From: Clostridiales bacterium PH28_bin88
GTDB taxonomy: Bacteria; Bacillota; PH28-bin88
NCBI GenBank assembly: GCA_000987045.1
Contig: LAKY01000058.1
Coordinates: forward strand, 62,001 to 126,000
DNA: 64,000 nt
Direction of reading: 5' to 3'
The position numbers and the translations under genes are program-made. The notes below the pieces were generated by a model. That model did no database searches and was not told the origin of the DNA. It saw only the letters and a list, made by a program, of their open reading frames with translations. Of this stretch, positions 42,695-51,506 are shown piece by piece; positions within the stretch are counted from its first letter, which is position 1; each line of letters starts with the position of its first letter.

Positions 42695-44410
42695 TCACCG
42701 CGGGGAATAGACTTCCCGGGGTGGTGGCAAGTAGGGAGTGGGAAATTCCACTGCTTCCACTTCCGGCCCCCGTTCACCCTTGCCAACCATTACCCATTTT
42801 AACCAGTGCACATTATCCGTCAGGGGAAAGTCTTTCCGGAATACGAACCCCCGGCTCTCCTGCCGGAACAGCACGCTCCTCAGCACCAGTTCCGCCAGGC
42901 AGATCATGGACCGTACCTCAAAGACCTTGACCAGCCCGTGGGCATCACGGGCGGTAAGCATAGACAGGCAATGATCCCGCACGCGTTCAACTTGTTGCAG
43001 GGCGACGGTGAGGGCTTCCTCGCTCCTGAGGTAGGCGACAGGATAAGGGATTAAAGCCCCCAGGAGGTCTGACACCACCTGGTCAGGTTCCACCCCACCG
43101 CTCCGGCGCAGCGGCGCCGTCAGTTCCCGTGCCGCTATCTCCACCTGCCGCGGCAGGTCTTCCCCTCCACCTGGGGGCTGTCCTGCCGCCAGGGCTTCCC
43201 CGGCCGCCTGCTCGCCGGCGATGGCTCCGGATAAAAAGGCAAAAGTCAAGTTCAAGCCGGTAATGGACCAGGTGCCGTGGACAGGTGAACAGGTGGCGTC
43301 ACCCGCGGCGTAGAGGCCTGGCAGACCGGTGGCACAGCGAGTGTCGATATGGATCCCTCCCCCGTGCACCAGCGTGCCTTCGAAGGCCGGCATCCATTCC
43401 ACCGGGCGGCTAAAGGGATCCAGTCCCAGCCTGGCAAACGCTCTGAAGCCTTCGGGCAACAGCTTTTGCAACAGCGCCCTGTCCTCGCTTCCCACGGGAG
43501 AAAGGTCAAGGTAGATGGGACCCCGGCCGGCTTCCACCTCCATGGCCATCCCGATGACCAGCCTGGTCAGCCTGGCCCGGCTCCCCAGTTGCGGGTCATA
43601 ACGGTACATGAACTCCTCTCCGGCAGCGTTGATGAACCGGCCGCCGCTCCCTACCATCAGGCTCAGGCCATGGATGTCGAAGTCCCTGGCAGTGGTGTTG
43701 GACATGGCCTGGTCCAGGTTGCGCAGCTTCGCTCCAGCCCGGTAGGCCATCAACTGCCCTTCCCCCGTCAGGTTCTGGTGGCCGATAAAATACGCTTTAA
43801 ACCCGCAACCCCCTGCGGTCAACACCACGGCCCCTGCCCTGAACAAAAAAAGTTCTCCCGTGCGGGTGCCTATACCCACGGCGCCGGCAACCCGCTCTCC
43901 ATCTTTGACCAGGTGGGTAACCATCACCCGTTCTACCATGCTTACTTGTTTCTCCCGCGCTTTCCGGCGCAGGGTGTCCATCATGGGCAAGGCATTGATC
44001 ATCGCCGTGAGCGTGTTGATATTGCCCCGGGCCTTGCGGCGCCGGAGGCGGCCTTGCTGGTCCTCTTCCAGGATCACCAGGCCCCGCTCTTTTCCCCAGG
44101 CCTGCAGTTCCATGGCCAAAGGGTACGCCTTCTCCAACTGCAGCCGCACCCACTCCTGATCGTTCAGGTATTCGCCGCGCACCACGATTTCCTCCAGCCA
44201 TGCCTCCGGGTCATCCTCCGGCAGGCAGATGTTGATGGCACCTGCGGCGAAGGGGCTGCATCCGCTCCTGCCCACCCGGCCCTTGTCCGCCAGGATAACC
44301 CGCGCCCCTTGCGCCGCCGCCTTGACGGCCGCGAAGCAGCCCGCGGCTCCACCGCCGATCACCAGCACGTCAGTATCCAGCACGTGATCGACCAGCCTCG
44401 TTACCTTCAA
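42695..44410 (-). CDS. FAD-dependent oxidoreductase of the fumarate reductase/SDH/AprA flavoprotein family
   Basis: 571 aa. N-terminal dinucleotide motif GGGAAG at 19-24, 'GRVGRSGCSPFAAGAIN' flavin loop, a capping domain in the middle, and the C-terminal FAD motif 'TGLPGLYAAGDATCSPVHGT' typical of FrdA/SdhA/AprA. A C-terminal helical domain follows ('ARDAHGLVKVFEVRSMICLA'). The TTG at 44410 is the only in-frame start before 'DTDVLVIGGG' except a GTG nine codons in; the ribosome-binding site is weak for both. It is encoded between tctA and the ferredoxin, so its substrate is plausibly brought in by TctABC. Whether it reduces or oxidises is unknown. Confidence 0.85.
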   Translation of the reverse strand: MKVTRLVDHVLDTDVLVIGGGAAGCFAAVKAAAQGARVILADKGRVGRSGCSPFAAGAINICLPEDDPEAWLEEIVVRGEYLNDQEWVRLQLEKAYPLAMELQAWGKERGLVILEEDQQGRLRRRKARGNINTLTAMINALPMMDTLRRKAREKQVSMVERVMVTHLVKDGERVAGAVGIGTRTGELFLFRAGAVVLTAGGCGFKAYFIGHQNLTGEGQLMAYRAGAKLRNLDQAMSNTTARDFDIHGLSLMVGSGGRFINAAGEEFMYRYDPQLGSRARLTRLVIGMAMEVEAGRGPIYLDLSPVGSEDRALLQKLLPEGFRAFARLGLDPFSRPVEWMPAFEGTLVHGGGIHIDTRCATGLPGLYAAGDATCSPVHGTWSITGLNLTFAFLSGAIAGEQAAGEALAAGQPPGGGEDLPRQVEIAARELTAPLRRSGGVEPDQVVSDLLGALIPYPVAYLRSEEALTVALQQVERVRDHCLSMLTARDAHGLVKVFEVRSMICLAELVLRSVLFRQESRGFVFRKDFPLTDNVHWLKWVMVGKGERGPEVEAVEFPTPYLPPPREVYSPR

Positions 44411-44449
44411 TCCCAGTTCACCGTCCTTGCATACTGATGAAAAACGGCA

Positions 44450-45946
44450 CTAGTCATCCCCACTGGGGGCAAGATAAGACGGAACGCGCTTGAAGAGGGG
44501 TGCCAGGTAGGGCCAGGCCAGGAACAGGATGGTAACAATCAACAGCACCAGGGAGATCGGCTCGGTCACAAATACGGTATACTTCCCATCGCCCAGGATC
44601 AGCGCTCGCTGGAAGTTTCCCTCCAGCATCTGCCCCAGCACCAGCCCGAGGACAATGCAGGCCACCGGGTAGCGGTGCCTGCTCAGGATGTACCCCAGGA
44701 TACCGAACACAATCATCACCACTACATCCAGCAACTCGTTACGGTAAGCATAGGAGCCCAGCACGCTCAACACCATGATCAAAGGGACCAGGATCGCGTT
44801 GGGAATGCGCACCACATGGGCAAAATACCTGGCCAGCAACATGCCACCGCCAAAAAAGGCCACCTGGGACATCAGGATACCGATGAACACCGCGTAGGGC
44901 AGGACCCCCTTCTGGAAAAATTCCGGGCCGGGGGTAATCCCGTGCAGCATCAGCGCCGCCAGGAACAGGGCGGTGGTGGCGGAACCGGGAATGCCCAGGG
45001 TGAAGGTGGGGATCAGGTCGCCCACCACACAGGCGTTTTTGGCCACCTCGGGCGCCAGCAGGCCGTTGACATTCCCCTGGCCGAAGGTCTCCGGATCCTT
45101 GGCCGCCCTTTTCTCCATCAGGTAGGCCACGATGTTGGCGGTAGAGATGCCCAGGGCAGGCATTACCCCCAGCAGGATACCGATAATACCGCTCCGGATC
45201 ATGGTTACCGGCCGCCGGAAGGCCTCCTTGACCCCGCTCCACACGCTGTCGCTGGCAGTGAAGGTCTCCGCAATGGTACCGGAACCCGCCGTCCCCAGGG
45301 CGATAGCCTGGGAGAGGGCGAACAGGCCCAGCGCTACCGGAATGATCTCGATGGTATCTTCAAAGTACTGCAGGCCAAAGGTGAACCGCATAAACCCGTT
45401 GATGGGATCAGGGCCGATAAAAGCCAACAGCAGGCCCAGCCCGCCCAGCATCAATCCCTTGATGGTTTCCCCCTGGGCAGCCACCGATAGCAGCGACAGG
45501 GCCAGCAGCGCGATCATGGTGTACTCCGTCGGCCCGATCAGCAGCGCTACGGTCACCAGGATGGGAGAAATGAGTACCAGGGACAGCCACCCCACAATCC
45601 CGCCAGCCAGTGATCCCCCGGTGGAGATGCCCAGCGCCAACCCTGACTTCCCCTGCCGGGCCAGGGGGTAACCGTCCCAGCAGGAAGCTACTGAACCGGC
45701 GCCGCCGGGAGTATTGATCAGGATGGAGGCGATGGAGTCCCCGTAAGTGGTGGAAGCATGGATCGCAGCCAGGAAGATGATCGCCGTGGCGGGCTCCATG
45801 TTGTAGGTGAGGGGAAGCATGGAAGCCACGCCGAAACTCGGTCCCAACCCCGGCAGAGCACCGATCAATAATCCGTAAAGGGTACCCAGGAGCAGGAACA
45901 GGATATTTTCTCCCTGGAACGCAACCAGCAAACCGTCAAGCCACAT
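44450..45946 (-). CDS. tctA: Tripartite tricarboxylate transporter large permease (TctA)
   Basis: 498 aa, about 12 TM helices, the normal TctA length. Family signatures: 'GALPGLGPSFGVASMLPLTY' near the N-terminus, 'YGDSIASILINTPGGAGSVA' and 'GVMPALGISTANIVAYLMEK'. It forms the channel of the TTT system with TctB. ATG 45946 follows GGAGGCATAGAAAG. TTT systems import tricarboxylates and aromatic (di)carboxylates; with UbiD/UbiX nearby an aromatic acid is attractive (inference). Confidence 0.94.
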   Translation of the reverse strand: MWLDGLLVAFQGENILFLLLGTLYGLLIGALPGLGPSFGVASMLPLTYNMEPATAIIFLAAIHASTTYGDSIASILINTPGGAGSVASCWDGYPLARQGKSGLALGISTGGSLAGGIVGWLSLVLISPILVTVALLIGPTEYTMIALLALSLLSVAAQGETIKGLMLGGLGLLLAFIGPDPINGFMRFTFGLQYFEDTIEIIPVALGLFALSQAIALGTAGSGTIAETFTASDSVWSGVKEAFRRPVTMIRSGIIGILLGVMPALGISTANIVAYLMEKRAAKDPETFGQGNVNGLLAPEVAKNACVVGDLIPTFTLGIPGSATTALFLAALMLHGITPGPEFFQKGVLPYAVFIGILMSQVAFFGGGMLLARYFAHVVRIPNAILVPLIMVLSVLGSYAYRNELLDVVVMIVFGILGYILSRHRYPVACIVLGLVLGQMLEGNFQRALILGDGKYTVFVTEPISLVLLIVTILFLAWPYLAPLFKRVPSYLAPSGDD

Positions 45947-45967
45947 CTTTCTATGCCTCCCTCTTTC

Positions 45968-46417
45968 CTAGCTGAACCAGATTCCTGGCGGAACCGGCAC
46001 CAGGAAAACCCATTTCATGGCAGCGGTAAGAACGAACGTCGCTACCACCGCGGTAATGGTCACCGTAACGGGTTTTCGATAACCCAGCAACAGGGGCAGG
46101 CATTCCAGGAAAAGGAAGGTAGCCACCGTAAAGCCGGCCAGGTAGATCAGCCCCAAGTAGGCAAACACCAGGGCGGCCAGGCCATACCAGAGAACGCCAG
46201 ACCGGTGAGGCTGCGAAGGTTTGCCCGGTTTTTCCTTCGCTCCCGGCAACAACCGCCCGGCAAGGGTATATCCCGCCATCACCAGGGTAATGAAAGAGAT
46301 AATCCGCGGAAACTGGGCCGGCACACGGGGATACGAAAAACTCTCTACCAGCAGCGCAGCACTGAACAAGGCTACCAGCGCCAACATCACCAGTTCGCTG
46401 TTGATCTTTTTACCCAC
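45968..46417 (-). CDS. tctB: Tripartite tricarboxylate transporter small permease (TctB)
   Basis: 149 aa, four TM helices. GTG 46417 ('VGKKINSELVMLALVALFSA') is chosen; the frame is open upstream but runs through the tctC-tctB hairpin. GGAGGTG lies about 10 bases upstream. Position between TctC and TctA is standard. TctB sequences are poorly conserved, so the call rests mostly on size, topology and context. Confidence 0.85.
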   Translation of the reverse strand: MGKKINSELVMLALVALFSAALLVESFSYPRVPAQFPRIISFITLVMAGYTLAGRLLPGAKEKPGKPSQPHRSGVLWYGLAALVFAYLGLIYLAGFTVATFLFLECLPLLLGYRKPVTVTITAVVATFVLTAAMKWVFLVPVPPGIWFS

Positions 46418-46442
46418 TAAGCCCCAGCACCTCCCTTGGAAA

Positions 46443-46475
46443 GTGGGGGGAGGAACCAGGCCGGCTCCTCCCCAC
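46443..46475. terminator. Imperfect hairpin between tctC and tctB
   Basis: GTGGGGGGAGGA (46443-46454) pairs with TCCTCCCCAC (46466-46475) with a two-base bulge. Same place as the hairpins after the other binding-protein genes. Confidence 0.45.
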
Positions 46476-46499
46476 CCGGTCCGTGCAAAGTACAAGACA

Positions 46500-47513
46500 T
46501 TACTTCTTGAGGTCAGCTTCCATTAAAGGAATCACTTCCTTGGTCTTGCTATACAGGTCCTGGATCATTTGCTGGTACCCGGCGCCTTTAAGCTGCAACG
46601 GCAGGGTCTTGGCTTCCTTCAACTTGGCCAGGTATTCCGGGTCACGGGAGGCCTTATCGATGGCGTCCTCCAGGATTTTCCGGATATCTTCAGGCAAGCC
46701 GGAGGGCGCCAGGAAGCCCAGGGAGTAGCTCACATCCAGGCCTGAGAACCCTTCTTCCTGCAGCGTTGGCACATCCGGAAGCATTTCCGAACGCTGGGGG
46801 CCCATCAACACCAGGGGGCGCAGGTCGGACCTGACACCGCTGCTGGATACCGCGTCCATGATGGCATCCAGCTTCCCGCCCAACAGCGCCATCATCTGGT
46901 CGGCCGTGCTGTCAAAGGGAACTATATCGAACTGCAAGCCCGTATACTGCTTCAGCATCACAGCCCCCAGGTGGTCGGTGGTACCCGTTCCCGCGGTACC
47001 CAGCTTCAGCGGCTTTTTCTTGGATGCTTCCACCAGTTCCTTGTAGCTCTTGATCGGCGACTTGTCAGCCACCGCCACCAGGGAATAGTCCTTGCCCATA
47101 AAGTTGGCGATATAGGTGAAGTCCAGGGTTTTATACTCACCCTTGTAGAGCAGTTCACCCACGATGGTGGAGGGCATCCCCGTGACCATCAAGGTGTACC
47201 CGTCAGGCTTTTCTTTAAAGACAAATCCCCGGGCCTTGCGGCCACCGGCCCCTTCCATGTTCTCCAACACCAGTTGGCCACCCAGATACTTCTCGATATA
47301 GGGGGCGATCAGGCGGGCCTGCGTATCCACCGAACCGCCGGCCCCATGCGTCAGGATCACCTTGATCGGTTTACTGGGGTACTTCTCCGGGGCGGTTGCC
47401 TCTTTGTTACCTGAGCCGGCACCCTTGTTGCCGCAGCCGGATAACCCCAGCACCAGCGCCACCATGAATAACAAAGCGATGATGGTCACAGCTTTCCTTT
47501 TACTGGTGAACAT
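46500..47513 (-). CDS. tctC: Tripartite tricarboxylate transporter substrate-binding lipoprotein (TctC/Bug)
   Basis: 337 aa. Signal peptide with lipobox LSGC (about residue 27), then the Bug fold: 'YPSKPIKVILTHGAGGSVDT', 'ENMEGAGGRKARGFVF', 'KLGTAGTGTTDHLGAVMLK' and 'LPDVPTLQEEGF'. ATG 47513 has AGGAGG 7 bases upstream. It heads the tctCBA-flavoprotein-ferredoxin operon. Bug proteins bind a carboxylate through main-chain loops, so the ligand cannot be predicted. Confidence 0.92.
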   Translation of the reverse strand: MFTSKRKAVTIIALLFMVALVLGLSGCGNKGAGSGNKEATAPEKYPSKPIKVILTHGAGGSVDTQARLIAPYIEKYLGGQLVLENMEGAGGRKARGFVFKEKPDGYTLMVTGMPSTIVGELLYKGEYKTLDFTYIANFMGKDYSLVAVADKSPIKSYKELVEASKKKPLKLGTAGTGTTDHLGAVMLKQYTGLQFDIVPFDSTADQMMALLGGKLDAIMDAVSSSGVRSDLRPLVLMGPQRSEMLPDVPTLQEEGFSGLDVSYSLGFLAPSGLPEDIRKILEDAIDKASRDPEYLAKLKEAKTLPLQLKGAGYQQMIQDLYSKTKEVIPLMEADLKK

Positions 47514-47677
47514 TGAATTCCCTCCTTCTAGAAAAATCAATTAACATCACCCCCGGTTTTTACATCCAACACTGTTCATGCTACCTCCGGCATGGCCACC
47601 CTCGATCATTTCTCACCCCCCTTCCTGTCACTGCCCATTTTCATCCTGCCAAGCTTAACGTAAATCCGGGATGCACT

Positions 47678-47824
47678 TCAGGTATAAAAATAACCCAATG
47701 GGTAGGCTTGCAGGCCCAGTTTGAGGACCTCCAGGTGGGTCTGCCAGTAGATGGCTGCATAGTAGAGCAAGGCCGGGATGATCGCGGCCAGAACGATTTG
47801 GGAATTCCGTCCTAAAATTCCGAC
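47678..47824 (-). pseudogene. TRAP fused-permease remnant
   Basis: About 48 codons encode 'SQIVLAAIIPALLYYAAIYW' and 'QTHLEVLKLGLQAYPL', matching the middle of the TAXI permease at 53630-55576 ('SQIVLVAIIPALLYYAAIYW', about 54.5-54.7 kb), then stop. It has no start or flanking homology. It sits in the 335-bp gap between tctC and the truncated UbiD gene; no promoter was identified there. Confidence 0.65.
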
Positions 47825-47848
47825 AATTTAATTTGGTAATTTGACTTT

Positions 47849-48271
47849 TCAAGGTCCAACCAGGTCGGGCCACCGGGCCTTGACCTTGGCTACCAGTTCC
47901 CTGGAGGGGCCCACCACCGGGGGAAAACTCTCTCTTTGTTCCCAGGGGCGGCAGGCGTCGATGACTACCCGGTTGTTGAAAAATCCTTTGCCCGGGGGGT
48001 AGGACGTGGGATCCAGCCTGGTACTCCAGCACTTTCTCAGGATTTCAAGATCATCGGCCGGGTCGCAGCGGGTGAGGGCCGCCCACAGCACCTCGTTGAT
48101 ACTGGTGATCTCCACGTCGTCATCCACCACGATCACGCACTTGTTGGCGTAGGCCCCGCCGTGGCACTGGCTGGCCACGATGCCCGCCTGCCGGGAATGG
48201 CCGGAGACCCGGCGCAACTCCTCCGGGCGGTCCAGACGGCTCAACCATTCACGCAGGTCTGTTACGGGCAT
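47849..48271 (-). pseudogene. UbiD-family decarboxylase with a 335-codon internal in-frame deletion
   Basis: 140 codons. Residues 1-24 (MPVTDLREWLSRLDRPEELR..) match the N-terminus of full-length UbiD encoded at 48928-50358, and the next residue continues at full-length position 360 ('HSRQAGIVASQCHGGAYANK' to the C-terminus). The prFMN-binding and catalytic core (Arg, Glu-x-x-Glu) is gone, so it cannot decarboxylate. ATG 48271 is inferred from the paralogue. The rest is well conserved and the frame is open; it may be a recent relic or a small regulatory/oligomerisation protein. Confidence 0.75.
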
Positions 48272-48341
48272 CAGCTTCCCCCCATTTGACCCGCCCCTTG
48301 GTACCCGGGGCGGAATGAAGTTTCTTGTTGGGTCACCGGTG

Positions 48342-48917
48342 CTACCCACCCCACCGGGGTGCCAGCTCGTTGTTGATTCCCAGGTGGTCCAGCACGCGGC
48401 TGACCAGGTGGTTGATAATGTCGTTCAAGTCCTTGGGTTTGTTGTAAAAGGCCGGCATGGGAGGTATGATGGTCGCTCCCAGTTGCGATAACGTCAACAG
48501 GTTCTGCAGGTGGATCTGACTGAGCGGGGTCTCCCGCGGAACGATGACCAGCTTGCGTTTTTCTTTGATGGTCACATCGGCAGCCCGCACTATTAAGTTG
48601 TCGCCCAACCCGTGGGCAATGCCCGCCACGGTCTTCATGCTGCAGGGGATAATGACCATCCCGTCGTGCTTGAAACTGCCGCTGGAAATGGGCGCACCCA
48701 GGTTGCCATTCTCCCAACAGTGCGTTGCCAGCCGGGTAACTTGCTCATATTCGTGCGCCGTTTCTGTTTTGATGGTCTCCTTGCCCCAGCGGCTAACCAC
48801 CAGGTGTACTTCCATATCCAGGGCCCGTAAGGATTCCAGCAGCCGGATCCCGTAAATCGCCCCTGAAGCGCCGGACATCGCCACTACTATCCGCAAGTCG
48901 CCCCCCCCCTTTTGCAC
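48342..48917 (-). CDS. ubiX: UbiX-family flavin prenyltransferase
   Basis: 191 aa. Makes prenylated FMN, the cofactor of UbiD. Family motifs: 'MSGASGAIYGIRLLESL' near the N-terminus (FMN phosphate site), 'PCSMKTVAGIAHGLGDNLI' and 'RETPLSQIHLQNLLTLSQLG'. The GTG at 48917 follows AGGAGAAT closely; TTG 48896 is an alternative. It starts 11 bp after the ubiD stop, so the two are co-translated. Confidence 0.93.
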   Translation of the reverse strand: MQKGGGDLRIVVAMSGASGAIYGIRLLESLRALDMEVHLVVSRWGKETIKTETAHEYEQVTRLATHCWENGNLGAPISSGSFKHDGMVIIPCSMKTVAGIAHGLGDNLIVRAADVTIKEKRKLVIVPRETPLSQIHLQNLLTLSQLGATIIPPMPAFYNKPKDLNDIINHLVSRVLDHLGINNELAPRWGG

Positions 48918-48927
48918 ATTCTCCTGT

Positions 48928-50358
48928 TTACTTGTTCGGGAAAAGTTCCGTCCACTTCTCCATCACCTTTTTCGCCGCCTCTGGCGACGAAGTGGCGACA
49001 GGAGGAAACTCATCCTTCCGGTCGTAAGAGCGGCAGGCATCTAGGACCATCCGGTTATTAAAGAACTTCTTATCTACGGGGTAGCTCAGCGGATCCAAGC
49101 GGGTACTCCAGTTTTTGCGCAGTATTTCCAGGTCTTCAGCCGGATCACACCTGGTAAGCATCGCCCACAGGACCTGGTTGGTGTCTGTGATGTCCACGTC
49201 TTCATCTACAACAATCACGCAGCGGTTGGTATAGGCTCCACCATGGCACTGGGAGGCGATTAAGCCCGCTTGGCGCGAATGTCCCGGATACAACTGCTTG
49301 ATGGAAACTATCAGCAGCAGCCTGCCCGCTCCGGCTTCGTGGGCCCAGACCCCCTGGACACCTGCAATGCCTGCTCCCTCGAGCTGGTTCCAGACAATCG
49401 CCGAGCGGAGCGGGCTGCGGAAATAACTGGTATCGGACGGCGGCACCGCGGGGGAGGACCCAAGGATAATCGGGTCGTGCCGATGCAGCACGGATGTGAC
49501 AGTGATTTGCGGTTCAGGCCTGGTGCCTCCCGCGTAGTAACCCGTCCACTCGCCGAAGGGTCCCTCATCCCGGTAGTCATTGACTTTCAGCACACCCTCA
49601 AAGGCGATCTCGGCGGATGCCGGAATGGGCAGGCCGGTAGTAGGTCCGTAAATAACCTCGATGGGCTCCTGGCGGATCGCGCCGGCGAATTCATACTCGT
49701 TCATGCCATAGGGGATCTCCATCCCGGATACCATGTACAAAAGCGGGTCCTGGCCCACCACCACCACTACGGGGCAGTCTTCCCCCCTGGCCCAGCACTT
49801 CTCTCGTATAATGCGGCCGTGTTTTCCTGGAGACACCATCAGTCCCAAGTGGTTTTCATCATGCACCATTACGCGGTAAGTGCCCGAGTTAATCCAACCG
49901 GTATCAGGATCCTTCGTGATCACCATGCATGCAGTCCCGATGAAACGCCCCCCGTCCAACTCGTGCCACTTGGGCGTGGGAAATTCCCAGCAATTAATGT
50001 CACTTCCCGTGTGAACGTTCTCCAAAACAGGCCCTTCTTTCACCTCTTTCACCGGTACGGGTACAAATGATTTCATTGACTTCCGCCACCGGTCGACTAT
50101 CTCCATGGTGCTGGCCTCCACCGGCAGCTCCAGGGTCATAGCGATCCGATCCATGGCTGCCAGCGAATTGGACAACACCCTGTAACCTTTCGGGTAATCA
50201 CCTATCTCGTCGAACAGCAGGGCAGGGCTGCCCGGGCGCCGCTGGTATAGGTCGGTAATCACCCCCAGTTCCACGTCCCAGTGGGCGCCCGTGACCCTCT
50301 TGAGCCCGCCCCTGGGTTCAACTTTTTGCATCCACTCTCTCAGGTCTTTAACCGGCAT
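48928..50358 (-). CDS. ubiD: UbiD-family prFMN-dependent decarboxylase
   Basis: 476 aa, normal length. Catalyses reversible (de)carboxylation of aromatic or alpha,beta-unsaturated acids with prenylated FMN. Visible: 'NSGTYRVMVHDENHLGLMVS' (metal/prFMN phosphate site and catalytic Arg), 'EGPFGEWTGYYAGGTRPEPQ' (catalytic Glu pair and the GGTRPEP motif), and the C-terminal 'HSRQAGLIASQCHGGAYTNR'. ATG 50358 has GGAGGTAACACA upstream. With UbiX directly downstream and a TTT transporter and flavoprotein beyond, a role in anaerobic degradation of an imported aromatic acid is likely; the substrate is unknown. Confidence 0.93.
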   Translation of the reverse strand: MPVKDLREWMQKVEPRGGLKRVTGAHWDVELGVITDLYQRRPGSPALLFDEIGDYPKGYRVLSNSLAAMDRIAMTLELPVEASTMEIVDRWRKSMKSFVPVPVKEVKEGPVLENVHTGSDINCWEFPTPKWHELDGGRFIGTACMVITKDPDTGWINSGTYRVMVHDENHLGLMVSPGKHGRIIREKCWARGEDCPVVVVVGQDPLLYMVSGMEIPYGMNEYEFAGAIRQEPIEVIYGPTTGLPIPASAEIAFEGVLKVNDYRDEGPFGEWTGYYAGGTRPEPQITVTSVLHRHDPIILGSSPAVPPSDTSYFRSPLRSAIVWNQLEGAGIAGVQGVWAHEAGAGRLLLIVSIKQLYPGHSRQAGLIASQCHGGAYTNRCVIVVDEDVDITDTNQVLWAMLTRCDPAEDLEILRKNWSTRLDPLSYPVDKKFFNNRMVLDACRSYDRKDEFPPVATSSPEAAKKVMEKWTELFPNK

Positions 50359-50567
50359 TGTGTTACCTCCTTCGGTTTTTTCAACTACTGTCTCGTAAAA
50401 CCGGTTTCCGCTTCCCTTTTATCTCACCCCCTCTCCAGTGATTCAAAAAGCTCGCTGATCCAAAATTTCATTGTATTTCGATACTCCGGTGTGCTCCTTG
50501 GGCTCACTGGTGGTCAGGCTAGCAGTCGGAAAGAGCTACCTTTTATCAACGGCGAGAAGAAACGATT

Positions 50568-51355
50568 TCACATGTTCAGATAACTGCCAAAGGTGCCCGC
50601 CAGCAGCACCTGGTGGATATCCTGGTAAGCCAACTTCGCCTGGTCCAGCAATACCTGGATGCTGGCCCGGATAGCAGGCTTTCGCCAACTGCAACTCCCA
50701 GATATCTTTTTGGGTCAGACTACCAGCTACGCTCCACTTTCTTCTGCGTGGACAGGACAAAGTAATTTCCGCCGGCATCGTGACCCAATCTGTGCTGCAA
50801 AGCGGCAGGTAAGCGTTGATCTTCATCCCGGGAGACCGTCCTCCCGCCCTGTTTAACGATGCCTACCCGCACCGGTTCGGCTACGGCATCCATTAAACCG
50901 GATGCGCAAATGCCTTTGGCGGGAACATCACCAATTACTTTTAACTGCACGTCATCCTTGATTGCCACCTTTTCAATGGCACCATCTACCGCCCGCATGC
51001 CGCACCTGATCTGGGCTCCCTCGAAAGCCGGCCCAGCGGCGGTGGAACAGGCCATTAATTGCCCGTCGACTGCCAGGATAATCTCCCCGTTGGTGCCGAT
51101 ATATACCGCCAGGTGCACTCCCTGTTCCCGGTAAATACCCGTGGAGATAATCACCCCTACCGTATCCCCGCCCACATAACCGGCGATGTTTGGTAACATG
51201 TAGACAGGGGCATGAGGAACAATGGCCAGCCCGGTATCTTTCGCTTCCACGTGTACGGGGTGAGTTGCCACCGGGACAAAGGGCGACGGGGCCAGATAGC
51301 CAGGATCCAAGCCCAGAAAAAGGTGGTGCATGATGGTATTTCCTGCTATGGCAAC
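50568..51355 (-). pseudogene. RamA/RACo-like corrinoid-protein activase (DUF4445), truncated and frameshifted
   Basis: The C-terminal part of an ASKHA-fold reductive activator of corrinoid proteins: 'VAIAGNTIMHHLFLGLDPGY', 'VYMLPNIAGYVGGDTVGVII', 'IGTNGEIILAVDGQLMACST' and 'KGICASGLMDAVAEPVRVGI'. After about residue 195 the homology continues in a second frame ('SLTQKDIWELQLAKA') and then a third ('IRASIQVLLDQAKLAYQDIH', '..LLAGTFGSYLNM'), so there are two frameshifts. The N-terminal [2Fe-2S] domain is missing and a TAG lies directly upstream of the first conserved residue. Intact relatives serve methyltransferase systems such as O-demethylases. Confidence 0.75.
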
Positions 51356-51506
51356 CTAGTAAATCTCGAAAGGGGACACTCTGGCTACCTGAGTCAACTT
51401 ATGTCGTCGGGAAGAAAAGTTACTTTACTGGAAAATCCATCGACACTCCACAGGTGACTCGGGCATCCCCGGATCAACCCCAAACAGTCCGGTCCGTTCG
51501 GTGTCT

